The translations under genes were made by a program, and so were the position numbers. A stretch of 64,000 nucleotides of DNA. It comes from Gemmatimonadota bacterium. GTDB lineage: Bacteria; Gemmatimonadota; Gemmatimonadetes; Gemmatimonadales; Gemmatimonadaceae. Below, piece by piece: positions 20,666 through 28,223 of this stretch (position 1 is the stretch's first letter; every line of letters starts with the position of its first letter). Under the pieces are notes generated by a model. It was given only the letters and a program-made list of their open reading frames with translations. It was not told the origin of the DNA and ran no database searches. Location: contig JACPFW010000030.1 in assembly GCA_016182795.1 (NCBI GenBank), positions 58,339-122,338 of the forward strand, read 5' to 3'.

Positions 20666-22051
20666 CTACTTCTGCCAGTTGCCGCGCGTGAAGTCCGGGA
20701 ATTTCACGGGAGCGCTTCCCTTGGACGCGCTGATCTCGCTCAACGGATACGGCGCGCTCCACGCCGCCGAGTCGTACACATCGATGTCGGGCACCAGTCC
20801 TTCGTGCAGGCACTGCACGAGGCGCCACGCCATCACGAAGTCCATGCCGCCATGGCCGCCGTTGCGCGCCTGCTCGCCGAGCTTGGTCCACAGTGGATCC
20901 TCAAAGTCCTTCTTCCACGAGTCAATTGGGCCGAAGCGCTCTCCGCCGGCTTGCCCCTCGATGTAGATGCGCGCCGGGTAGTCCTCAAACACGCCCTTCG
21001 TTCCCTGAATCGCGTTGAGCCGCGAATACGGGCGCGGATTCGACACATCGTGCTGCAGCAGGATGGTGCGCCCCTTGGCCGTCTTGATCAGCGACGAATT
21101 CAGGTCGCCGGTGACGTACCGCTCTTGCCACTTGGGGTTGGACTTGTCCTTGACCGTCGCCTCGCGATAGAGCGACAACCCGCGTTCGTTGGTGCTCATC
21201 GACACCATGTACTCGAACGCGTCGCCCTTATGGATGTCGAGGTACCAGGACACCGGGCCCAGACCGTGCGTCGGGTACAGATTGCCGTTGTTGCGCGTGT
21301 GGAACGCGCGGCGCCACAGTCCTTCATCGCGATCTTCAAATACGATGCCGCGCAGGTCGTGCAGGTAGGCAGCCGCGCCGTGCAGCGGCTCGCCAAAGAC
21401 GCCGGCGTGCACCATGCGGTTCACGAGCATCTCGTTGTAGCCGTAGTTGCAGTTCTCGAGCTGCAGGCAGTGCCGGCGGTACTTCTCGCTCGCGTCCACC
21501 AGCTCCCACAGGTCCTTGAGCGTCATCGCAAACGGGCATTCGCTCGACACATGCTTGCCGGCGTTCAGCGCGGCGAGCATCACCGGCACGTGCCATTCCC
21601 ACGGCGTCGCCGTATGAATGAAGTCGATGTCATCGCGCTGTACGAGCTGCTCGAACGCGCGGTCACCGTCCGTATAGAGCGCCGGCGCCGGCTGTCCGGC
21701 GTCGGTCACCATCTTCGCCGCCTTCTGCGCCTTCGCCGGCACGTTGTCGCAGAGCGCCGTGATTCGCACGCCCGGGCAGCCGAGGAACTCGTGCAGCACC
21801 GACCGGCCGCGCAGGCCGGTTCCCACAATCGCAATCCGCACCGTCTCGTGGCGCTCGAACGGGACGCCCTTCATCGTCTTCGCCCACGCGGGCGCGGGCG
21901 GTGCCAGCTCGGGGTGCGTTCCCGCCGAAACGGACTCGGCGATGGCCGGGAAGACGGCGCCGGAGGCGCCGAGGGCCGCCCCCGCGAGGGCGGCGGATTT
22001 CAACAAGTCGCGGCGGCTTAGGGTCGCGCGATCATCAGAGGCGTGTGACAC
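20666..22051 (-). CDS. GH109-like Gfo/Idh/MocA family protein with Tat signal
   Basis: A 461-residue exported protein. A twin-arginine signal (SRRDLLKSAALAGAALGASG) starts about 11 residues after the GTG at 22051. The NAD-binding motif VRIAIVGTGLRGRSVLHEFL is followed by the Gfo/Idh/MocA C-domain. CLQLENCNYGYNEMLV, LYPTHGLGPVSWYL and GGHGGMDFVM match glycoside hydrolase family 109 (NAD-dependent alpha-N-acetylgalactosaminidase). An ATG at 22153 is possible but would place a terminator-like hairpin inside the gene. First gene of the leftward sugar cluster. Confidence 0.87.
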   Translation of the reverse strand: MSHASDDRATLSRRDLLKSAALAGAALGASGAVFPAIAESVSAGTHPELAPPAPAWAKTMKGVPFERHETVRIAIVGTGLRGRSVLHEFLGCPGVRITALCDNVPAKAQKAAKMVTDAGQPAPALYTDGDRAFEQLVQRDDIDFIHTATPWEWHVPVMLAALNAGKHVSSECPFAMTLKDLWELVDASEKYRRHCLQLENCNYGYNEMLVNRMVHAGVFGEPLHGAAAYLHDLRGIVFEDRDEGLWRRAFHTRNNGNLYPTHGLGPVSWYLDIHKGDAFEYMVSMSTNERGLSLYREATVKDKSNPKWQERYVTGDLNSSLIKTAKGRTILLQHDVSNPRPYSRLNAIQGTKGVFEDYPARIYIEGQAGGERFGPIDSWKKDFEDPLWTKLGEQARNGGHGGMDFVMAWRLVQCLHEGLVPDIDVYDSAAWSAPYPLSEISASKGSAPVKFPDFTRGNWQK

Positions 22052-22113
22052 GGCGATCTCCGCACTCGGGACCCGCAAAAAGTACCCGAGCGCACGCGAG
22101 ATCGCGAGAGAGA

Positions 22114-22146
22114 GACGCCCCGTCAGCCGTGGGCCAACGGGGCGTC
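22114..22146 (-). terminator. Intergenic terminator-like hairpin
   Basis: Perfect 10-bp inverted repeat GACGCCCCGT/ACGGGGCGTC with a 13-nt loop, located after the stop of the Gly/Tyr-rich gene (22169) in the leftward direction. It is followed by CTCTCTCTCG rather than a clean T-tract. It supports starting the GH109-like gene downstream of it, at 22051. Confidence 0.55.
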
Positions 22147-22168
22147 GAACCATCTCAACTAGGTTTGA

Positions 22169-23503
22169 TCAGAGCTGAGGCGGACGAGGCTTCGCGGTAC
22201 GTCCACCGCTGCTCCCACTCCCGGAGGATCCCGACGTCGATCCACTCGACGAACCGCTGCTGGACGATCCAGGCTGCGCCGACCCCGTGGAAGACCTCGG
22301 CTGGCTCGGCGTCGCCGTTGTTCCGCTGCCGCCGCGACGAGTGTAGCCCGAGCCTTTCACCGCCTGCCCACGCGGCTGGCTCGTGAATCCGCCTGACGGC
22401 ACGATCACGAGCGGCCGCGGACCGTAATAGTAGCCGCCGTACGATGAGTAGCCATACGGATAACCGTAGCCGTAGCCGTAGTACGACGGGCCATACCCGT
22501 AGGCCCCGTAGCCGAAGCTGCCGTAGCCGTAGGCGCCGTAGCCGAAGTACCCTGGGTAGCACGGATCGCCGTAGTAGCCATAGGTCGTCGGCAGGAAGCC
22601 GTAGCCGCAGTCATACACCGACCCGAAGCGGCGCCCGTAACCAACTCCGCCGCCGTACCCACCACGGCGCGATACATTGGCGCCCACGCTCGCGGCGTCC
22701 TGCCGCTGCACCGCGAACTGTCGCGGATTCGACAGCGCCACCAGCAGGTCGATCACATTCGGCGGCATGCCGGCGTCGGCTAGGCGCACCAGCTCCTTGG
22801 CGTTCACCTCGAAGCCCTGCTGCACCTCATTCAGCCACGCCTCGGCGACCGGCGCCTCCACATGACGCGTCACGTCGAGCACCGCGTCCACACTCACGCG
22901 GCCACCAGCCGCCAACCGCGCGTACCGCGACGGAGTGCTGACGTCGGCAACAACCGAGAACGGCTGCGCGGCATCGCCCGTTCGCTTCAGCGTGAAGGGC
23001 GCCGCCACATAGCGCACCGCGTTCACCGTTGAGCGGTCACCCACGAGCGCGCCGCGCACCTCAATCCACTCCCCATCCGCCGAAATGCCAAAGACGCTGC
23101 TGCTCTTCACGACCGTGTTGCCGCAGGTCACTTCCGACCGTGCCATCAGTCGGTGACCGTCCAGCGACCAGGTGGCGGACTCCCACCCCGGGCAACCCTC
23201 GATGCTCTTCGCCACACGCTGGCCCAACGCGGCGATCACCTCGCTGCGCACCAGCTTGTCGTTGGCCATCACGGCAATCTCGACACCATCACCCGTTTTC
23301 GCCGGCGTCACGCACACCAGGTTCTTGCTCGTGTCGGGGGCTCCCTCCGGGCGCACGGCGGGGCGCGGCGACCAGCAGCCGATCCACGGCTGCCAACGCG
23401 CATCGGGTTGTTGCGCGCCAAGGCTCGCGGCGCTGGCCGCGCTTCCCAGCAACAACGCGCCGAGCGTGGCGACGTGAACGTGCCGAAGCAGGAAGTTGCG
23501 CAT
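22169..23503 (-). CDS. Exported protein with Gly/Tyr-rich and Ser-rich low-complexity tail
   Basis: 444 residues. A signal peptide (LGALLLGSAASAASLGAQQ) follows the ATG at 23503, which has AGGAGG 7 nt upstream. Residues about 35-290 form a globular region (WIGCWSPRPAVRPEGAP, AWLNEVQQGFEVNAKELV) of unknown family. Residues about 300-375 are short Gly-Tyr repeats (FGYGAYGYGSFGYGAYGYG), and the tail is Ser/Gly-rich. Such tails occur in adhesive or phase-separating surface proteins, but the function is unknown. It begins 10 nt after the barrel-like gene, so the two are probably co-transcribed. Confidence 0.72.
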   Translation of the reverse strand: MRNFLLRHVHVATLGALLLGSAASAASLGAQQPDARWQPWIGCWSPRPAVRPEGAPDTSKNLVCVTPAKTGDGVEIAVMANDKLVRSEVIAALGQRVAKSIEGCPGWESATWSLDGHRLMARSEVTCGNTVVKSSSVFGISADGEWIEVRGALVGDRSTVNAVRYVAAPFTLKRTGDAAQPFSVVADVSTPSRYARLAAGGRVSVDAVLDVTRHVEAPVAEAWLNEVQQGFEVNAKELVRLADAGMPPNVIDLLVALSNPRQFAVQRQDAASVGANVSRRGGYGGGVGYGRRFGSVYDCGYGFLPTTYGYYGDPCYPGYFGYGAYGYGSFGYGAYGYGPSYYGYGYGYPYGYSSYGGYYYGPRPLVIVPSGGFTSQPRGQAVKGSGYTRRGGSGTTATPSQPRSSTGSAQPGSSSSGSSSGSTSGSSGSGSSGGRTAKPRPPQL

Positions 23504-23513
23504 CTCGCGCCTC

Positions 23514-24305
23514 CTAGTAGCGATACGTCAGGCCCAGCGTGATCGCCAGGCCGGACAGGTCAATGCGATTGAATCCCGAGAAGTCGCTGCCCAGCCGCGC
23601 GCTCGCCCAATCGTAGCGCGCTTCGCCCACCAAGCCCACCCGCGCGCCAAGTGCATAGTCCGCACCCACGGCGGTGAAGGCGCTCGGCGACGAGGCCGTG
23701 GACTGCAGGGTCGAGTGGAATACGTCGAGCGTCTGGAAGTCCACGAAATCGCCCGACTGCCGGAAGCTGTACCAGGTGATGCCGCCGCCGGCGGCGACGT
23801 ACGGGGCCACTCGCGCCGGCACCCACGCCAGCCGGCTGATGCTCCGGCCGGGCGGCGTGAGGTAGTAGCGGAGGCCGGCGCTCAACGGCATGCGCCGCAG
23901 GGTCGATGATTGCTCGATCTCCCGATCGTTGTTGTCCACGTAGTGCCGGTACGTGCTGGCCTTGGTGCGGCTCGCGACCCCGAAGCCGAATTGCACCGCC
24001 AACTGCGGCCGCACAAAGAAGGCGGCGTCGAGCGACATGGAACCGCCCGTGAAATCGCCGCGCGCCACGCTCAACTCATCGCGGACAAACGAGAAGAGGT
24101 CGCTCTGTTCGTTCGGACGCGCGAGACCGGCACGCAACGTCAAGCTCCCGCCCGGGACGCCGAACATGTAGCCGTCGCCGGACCCTGACTGCGCGGCGAC
24201 GGCATGCGGGGCCAAGACCACGCACGCACAGAAGGCGGCGCTCAACACCGCACGACCCATCAACACGGCAACACTCCTCGGGGGGCCCAACCTCGCAGCC
24301 GACAT
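23514..24305 (-). CDS. Outer-membrane beta-barrel protein
   Basis: 263 residues from the ATG at 24305, chosen because AGAGGA lies about 9 nt upstream. A signal peptide ends near APHAVAAQ. The mature chain has amphipathic strands with aromatic girdles (AAFFVRPQLAVQFGFGVAS, MPLSAGLRYYLTPPG, VAPYVAAGGGITWYSF) and ends in LTLGLTYRY, a C-terminal aromatic as in BAM substrates. It resembles OmpW/Omp_b-brl families of 8-10 strands. The ligand is unknown. Confidence 0.75.
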   Translation of the reverse strand: MSAARLGPPRSVAVLMGRAVLSAAFCACVVLAPHAVAAQSGSGDGYMFGVPGGSLTLRAGLARPNEQSDLFSFVRDELSVARGDFTGGSMSLDAAFFVRPQLAVQFGFGVASRTKASTYRHYVDNNDREIEQSSTLRRMPLSAGLRYYLTPPGRSISRLAWVPARVAPYVAAGGGITWYSFRQSGDFVDFQTLDVFHSTLQSTASSPSAFTAVGADYALGARVGLVGEARYDWASARLGSDFSGFNRIDLSGLAITLGLTYRY

Positions 24306-24363
24306 CGAATGTTCCTCTACTTTCAATCTACACTCTACGGATGCGCCGGTTCCACGCGAATGC

Positions 24364-24409
24364 GACGCAGGGGGCGCACCGGATGTCGCTTCGGTGCGCC
24401 CCCTGCGTC
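24364..24409 (-). terminator. Long perfect stem-loop between convergently spaced leftward genes
   Basis: An 18-bp perfect inverted repeat (GACGCAGGGGGCGCACCG with its complement) and a 10-nt loop, just downstream of the Met-rich gene in its direction of transcription. No long T-tract follows (GCATTCG). Probably a terminator or an RNA-stabilising hairpin. Confidence 0.6.
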
Positions 24410-24428
24410 TATCGGTGCACGCCGTGCG

Positions 24429-25343
24429 TTACGGCTTCTTCGCCGGCGGCTGCCCCATCTTGGAGTGATCCATCTTCGAGTGGTCCATCGCCGGCGCAGG
24501 CTTGGTGGAATCCGTCGCCTTCGCCATACCGCCCATCATGCAGGGCTGAGCCACCGGACGGAACGAGTCGTGCGACTTCGTGATCGCCGCCTTGAGCGCG
24601 GCGTCGTTACCCTGGCCCTTGGCGAGCGTGGCGATCGCCTTCAGGTCGGCCACCGCTTTCGGGATGCCTTTGCGAGCCGCGGCGTTGTCGCACGTCGCGG
24701 GTCCCTTCGACGCCTGCCAGGCATCGGCCGCCTTGGCGAGTTCCGCTCCCTTCTCGCGCGCCGGCTTCAGGTCTCCCTTGTTTGCCGCCGACGAGATGTT
24801 CATGACGAGCGTGTGGAGGGCGTCGAACTCCTTCCAGCCGGTCTTCTGGCCCATCATCGCGCCCATCCCCATTCCCATTCCGCCCTTCGCCTTCATCGCC
24901 GCCTGCACGCAGGGCTTTCCGGCCGCATCGAAGCCATCGTGCACCTTCTTCAGCGCACCCTTCACCGCGGCGTCGTTCCTCTTGTCCGCGACGACCTTTG
25001 CATACGCCTTCGCGTCGGCGACGATGCCCGGCAGCGCCTTGCGCACCGCGGCGTTGTCGCACGACGCCGGTCCCTTCGACTTCGCCCACGCTTCGGCGCT
25101 CACCACAAGTTGCGGCGCCAGCGTGCGCGCCATCGCCAGGCTGTCCTTCATGGCCGGATGCCAAGTCGACATCAGCAGGCTGTGAAAGGCATCCAGCTCC
25201 GCCCAGCCGCTCTTCATGTCGCCCATCGCCATCCCCTGCCCCTGTCCCATCTTCGACATGTCGTGCGGCATCGCCGGCTTGGCCTGCGCAATCAACAGCG
25301 CCGGCACCAGCAAGACCCCGAGTCCCATCATCCGTATGCGCAT
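24429..25343 (-). CDS. Exported Met/His-rich protein with a tandemly duplicated helical domain
   Basis: 304 residues from the ATG at 25343 (signal peptide MMGLGVLLVPALLIAQA). Two copies of a domain of about 100 residues follow: WAELDAFHSLLMSTWHP...KSKGPASCDNAAVRKALPG...KVHDGFDAAGKPC and GWKEFDALHTLVMNISSAAN...ASKGPATCDNAAARKGIPK...KSHDSFRPVAQPC. Each copy keeps two Cys and two His at equal positions but lacks CxxCH, so no c-type heme is predicted. Linkers and tail are Met-rich (GMGMGMGAMM, MDHSKMDHSKMG), suggesting Cu or other soft-metal binding in the periplasm. No named family was recognised. Confidence 0.7.
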   Translation of the reverse strand: MRIRMMGLGVLLVPALLIAQAKPAMPHDMSKMGQGQGMAMGDMKSGWAELDAFHSLLMSTWHPAMKDSLAMARTLAPQLVVSAEAWAKSKGPASCDNAAVRKALPGIVADAKAYAKVVADKRNDAAVKGALKKVHDGFDAAGKPCVQAAMKAKGGMGMGMGAMMGQKTGWKEFDALHTLVMNISSAANKGDLKPAREKGAELAKAADAWQASKGPATCDNAAARKGIPKAVADLKAIATLAKGQGNDAALKAAITKSHDSFRPVAQPCMMGGMAKATDSTKPAPAMDHSKMDHSKMGQPPAKKP

Positions 25344-25430
25344 TCTCCCCCCCACCGTAAGTCCATCGCCCATCCCAATCCCAGATCGCAATCTTGAATC
25401 GCAATCCTGAGTCCACATCCTCAATCGGCC
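25344..25430. repeat. Degenerate CAATCC/CATCC polypyrimidine-rich repeat filling a gap
   Basis: The gap between the nucleotidyltransferase stop and the Met-rich protein start is made of short related units (CCCATCCCAATCCCAG, CGCAATCTTGAATCGCAATCCTGAG, CCACATCCTCAATC). It belongs to the same style of gap-filling repeats seen elsewhere in the window. Confidence 0.45.
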
Positions 25431-26420
25431 TTAGGCCCTGCTGCGCACCTCAGCATCATCCCCAACCGTCACCTCTCCCTTCACCCCTTCCATCACCACG
25501 CGATCGCCAATCAGTGATTTCGAAATCGTGCAGCGCGCCAGCATGCTCTTGGTGCCAATCAGCGTATCGCTCACCGTGCAACTCAGCAATTTGGACCCCG
25601 CCAGCACGCAGACGTTCGGCCCGATGGTCGATCCCGTCGCGACCACGCCGTCCTCGATGTACACCGGCTCGATGATCGTGCAGTCCTCCAGCTCCTTCGG
25701 CTTCCGCGCCAGCCCCTTCTCCAGCATCACGCGGTTCGTGTCCAGCAGGGTGTCGATCTTTCCGGCGTCGTACCAGCCGTGCACATCGAGCACCTTCAGT
25801 TTGGCGCCGTGATCGATCATGTACTGGAAGGCGTCGGTCAGGTAGTACTCCCCCTGATTCTGCGGCGCCTTGAGCACCGCGTCGATCCCCTCGTACAGCA
25901 GCTTCCAGTCCCGGATGTAGTACAGCCCGATGTTCGCCCGCTTCGAGATCGGCGTCTTGGGCTTCTCCACGATCTTCGTCATGTGGCCGTTGGCGTCGGT
26001 CACCACCACGCCGAAGCGCTGGTAGTCCTCCACCTCCTTGGTCCAGATGATCCCGTCATCGAGGCTCGTCTTGATGACGCCAAGGTCGGCGTCGAAGATC
26101 GTGTCGACGAAAATTATCAGCACCGGCTCCTGCACAAACGCCTTGGCGAGCGCGACGGCTCCGGCCGTGCCGTCCTGCACCTTCTGCTCGATGAACCGCG
26201 CCGGCAGGTCGGCGTACGCGGTGCGCGCATGCGCCTCAACCGTCTCCTTGAGGTGGCCCGTGATGTAGATGACTTCGCTCACGTCGCCCAGCTTGCGGAC
26301 GTCGTCGAGCACGTAATCCATCACCGGCTTGCCGGCGACCCTGAGCATCGGCTTCGGCACGGTGTGCGTGTGCGGACGCAGTCGCGTCCCCTTGCCGGCC
26401 AGCGGAATGATCACCTTCAT
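25431..26420 (-). CDS. Sugar nucleotidyltransferase with left-handed beta-helix tail
   Basis: A 329-residue nucleotidyltransferase. The N-terminal signature IPLAGKGTRLRPHTHTVPKPM is the RmlA/UGP/GlmU-type loop with the catalytic Arg and Lys; QDGTAGAVALAK and IFVDTIFDADL give base and metal contacts; IVEKPKTPISKRANIG follows. From about residue 240 hexapeptide-like turns (YIEDGVVATGSTIGPNVCVL) form a short beta-helix. It activates a sugar-1-phosphate, most likely glucose-1-phosphate with dTTP or UTP. It overlaps the cupin gene by 4 nt. Confidence 0.88.
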   Translation of the reverse strand: MKVIIPLAGKGTRLRPHTHTVPKPMLRVAGKPVMDYVLDDVRKLGDVSEVIYITGHLKETVEAHARTAYADLPARFIEQKVQDGTAGAVALAKAFVQEPVLIIFVDTIFDADLGVIKTSLDDGIIWTKEVEDYQRFGVVVTDANGHMTKIVEKPKTPISKRANIGLYYIRDWKLLYEGIDAVLKAPQNQGEYYLTDAFQYMIDHGAKLKVLDVHGWYDAGKIDTLLDTNRVMLEKGLARKPKELEDCTIIEPVYIEDGVVATGSTIGPNVCVLAGSKLLSCTVSDTLIGTKSMLARCTISKSLIGDRVVMEGVKGEVTVGDDAEVRSRA

Positions 26421-26794
26421 GGCGCGCTCGTCCCCTCGCGACCGTAGCGGTCATTGAGTCGTACGACATCGTCAAGATGCGGCGTGCTCGCCTCCAGCAC
26501 GTCGCAGTCGGTCACCGCTTCCATCTGATGAATGACCCCCGGCGTATTGCGGTAGCTCTCGCCGACGGCGAATGGCACCGTCACGAGCCCGCGGCCATCC
26601 TTGAAGTCCACGCGATAGATCATCTCGCCGCGCAGCAGGTGGATCGTCTCGTCCTTCTGGTTGTGGTACTGCACGCTCAGCGCGTGGCCGGCCTTGATGT
26701 GCAGCACCTTGCCCACGTACAAGTCGGTGTGGGCCCAGATCACTTCGTGCCCCCACGGCTTGGGCACGAATTTCACGTCGCGCTTTCCGTCCAC
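26417..26794 (-). CDS. Cupin-domain phosphomannose isomerase-like protein
   Basis: 125 residues forming one cupin barrel: VPKPWGHEVIWAHTD at the start, metal-binding block VQYHNQKDETIHLLRGEMIY (H-x5-E-x2-H) and the second block GVIHQMEAVTDCDVLEAS. This is the C-terminal type-II mannose-6-phosphate isomerase domain seen in ManC and as stand-alone proteins. GTG start at 26794 has GAGGAG 6 nt upstream. Coupled to a nucleotidyltransferase (ATGA), pointing to sugar-nucleotide precursor supply. Confidence 0.87.
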   Translation of the reverse strand: MDGKRDVKFVPKPWGHEVIWAHTDLYVGKVLHIKAGHALSVQYHNQKDETIHLLRGEMIYRVDFKDGRGLVTVPFAVGESYRNTPGVIHQMEAVTDCDVLEASTPHLDDVVRLNDRYGREGTSAP

Positions 26795-26795
26795 G

Positions 26796-27365
26796 TCAGC
26801 TCCTCAGGGGTCGTGCGCTCATCGCGCTTGGAGTCGTCACGCAAGCCGTCACGCACTTGCCGCATCCCGTGCAGTCGGCCCCAATAACTGGCCGTCCCTT
26901 CTCGTCGATCGCGATCGCCGAGTCGCCCACTGGGCAGACGCGCGCGCAGACGCCGCACTCGATGCCCTGATAGGCGATGCACCGCCGGTCGTCCACGTCG
27001 ATCACCGCCATCTTCACGTCGGCCCACCCCTTCTGCGGCGCCAGCAGCGCCCCCGTGGGGCAGGCCGTCACGCATGGCATGTCCGCGCACATGATGCAGG
27101 CGCGGTCATCCACCTCAAGCACCGGTGTGCCCGTCGCGATGCCGTGCGTCGCCGGCAGCATCCGGATGGCCAGCGCCGGACAGACCGCGCCGCACTCGCG
27201 GCACCGCGTGCATGCCGCCAGAAACGCCGGCTCGGCGATCGCCCCCGGCGGCCTGATGTACGGCACCGGCGAGACGCGTTCCGACACGGCATCCACCACC
27301 TGCCCCAGCAAGCGCGACAGTCCGTGCGAGAAGAATCCGCGCCGGTCGAGGGGAGTGTCTGCCAT
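26796..27365 (-). CDS. MauM/NapG-type polyferredoxin, four [4Fe-4S] clusters
   Basis: 189 residues with ATG at 27365. An N-terminal LDRRGFFSHGLSRLLG resembles a degenerate twin-arginine segment. Four cluster motifs follow in order: CTRCRECGAVCP, CIMCADMPCVTACP, CIAYQGIECGVCARVCP and CTGCGKCVTAC. This layout matches MauM/NapG-like electron-transfer proteins. No nap or mau genes are nearby; instead it is followed after 1 nt by the cupin gene, so its redox partner is unknown. Confidence 0.87.
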   Translation of the reverse strand: MADTPLDRRGFFSHGLSRLLGQVVDAVSERVSPVPYIRPPGAIAEPAFLAACTRCRECGAVCPALAIRMLPATHGIATGTPVLEVDDRACIMCADMPCVTACPTGALLAPQKGWADVKMAVIDVDDRRCIAYQGIECGVCARVCPVGDSAIAIDEKGRPVIGADCTGCGKCVTACVTTPSAMSARPLRS

Positions 27366-27426
27366 AGCCTGTATAATTGCCCGGCGCTCAGACAAACCGA
27401 CAGGGGATCGCCGCGTCGCGCGCGCC

Positions 27427-28182
27427 CTACCGCCGACCACCTGTCCAGATGGCCACGATGCCGCACGCTCCCGACTGCGCCGATCCGACGAGCGGAATCA
27501 TCTCCGCCGGGGCGTTCGCCGCGCTTGCGTAGATCTCGATCGCGGCAATCGCCGTGGTGTTCACGATGTCGTCAATCGGCACGATCCCCGCATCGGGCCG
27601 CACCAGCTGACCGTCGAGATAGATGGTCATTTTGCAGCCACCGCGCCCCTTGAGCACTTTCTGCCGGCCGTTCCCATCGGGGAAGACGAAACGACGACCG
27701 TAGAGCAGATCGCTCGTCCGCACGCCAAGGCGCGCATCCAACTCCTCCGGCGTGATGAAGTCGGCGTTGAACGCGCCGCGTTGGGCGCGCTGCACGCGAT
27801 CATAGAATCCCGAGTTCTCCAGCGGTGTCGGGGCGCGGCGCCCCTCAACGGTGACCGGTGCGAGCGACTGCGCGAGCAGGTGCAGCGTCACGACCATCTC
27901 CCCCGCGGCATCGCGCCCAACCCGCTCTGCGAACGGCGCATACCCCATGCGCCGCACCTGCAGGCTTGTGGTATCGCTGATCGCGTTCAGCACCACGCGG
28001 CCGCTGTCATCGGCCACCCGAGGGCGGCCGCCCTTTACATCCACCACCGCATGCGGCACCGGCGCGCCACGTTCGTCGCGCACCCGCACCGTCACGCTGG
28101 TCGGCGGCGCTGCTTGCGCCGCTGCACTGGACGCCGCGCACGCAGCGGAGAGCACCATGAGCGCATACCACCTTTCGATCAT
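27427..28182 (-). CDS. Exported carboxypeptidase-regulatory / TonB-plug-like protein (short paralog)
   Basis: 251 residues from the ATG at 28182 with a signal peptide (YALMVLSAACAASSAAAQ). An Ig-like carboxypeptidase-regulatory domain (VTVRVRDERGAPVPHAVVDV, RRMGYAPF) leads into a TonB-receptor-plug-like domain (FITPEELDARLGVRTSDLLY, CKMTIYLDGQLV) and the hallmark tail SGACGIVAIWTG. No beta-barrel follows, so it is not a full TonB receptor. Homologous to the C-terminal part of the next gene (28224) and to 32086. Likely envelope-located; function unknown. Confidence 0.78.
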   Translation of the reverse strand: MIERWYALMVLSAACAASSAAAQAAPPTSVTVRVRDERGAPVPHAVVDVKGGRPRVADDSGRVVLNAISDTTSLQVRRMGYAPFAERVGRDAAGEMVVTLHLLAQSLAPVTVEGRRAPTPLENSGFYDRVQRAQRGAFNADFITPEELDARLGVRTSDLLYGRRFVFPDGNGRQKVLKGRGGCKMTIYLDGQLVRPDAGIVPIDDIVNTTAIAAIEIYASAANAPAEMIPLVGSAQSGACGIVAIWTGGRR

Positions 28183-28223
28183 CACCGCACCCCCTCGTTG
28201 CTCGAACGCAGCGGAAGCCACCG

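Noticed and set aside
22440..22580. CRISPR-like short direct repeats
   Set aside because: The repeats are codons for Gly-Tyr repeats in a good reading frame, with no spacer-like unique units and no cas genes.
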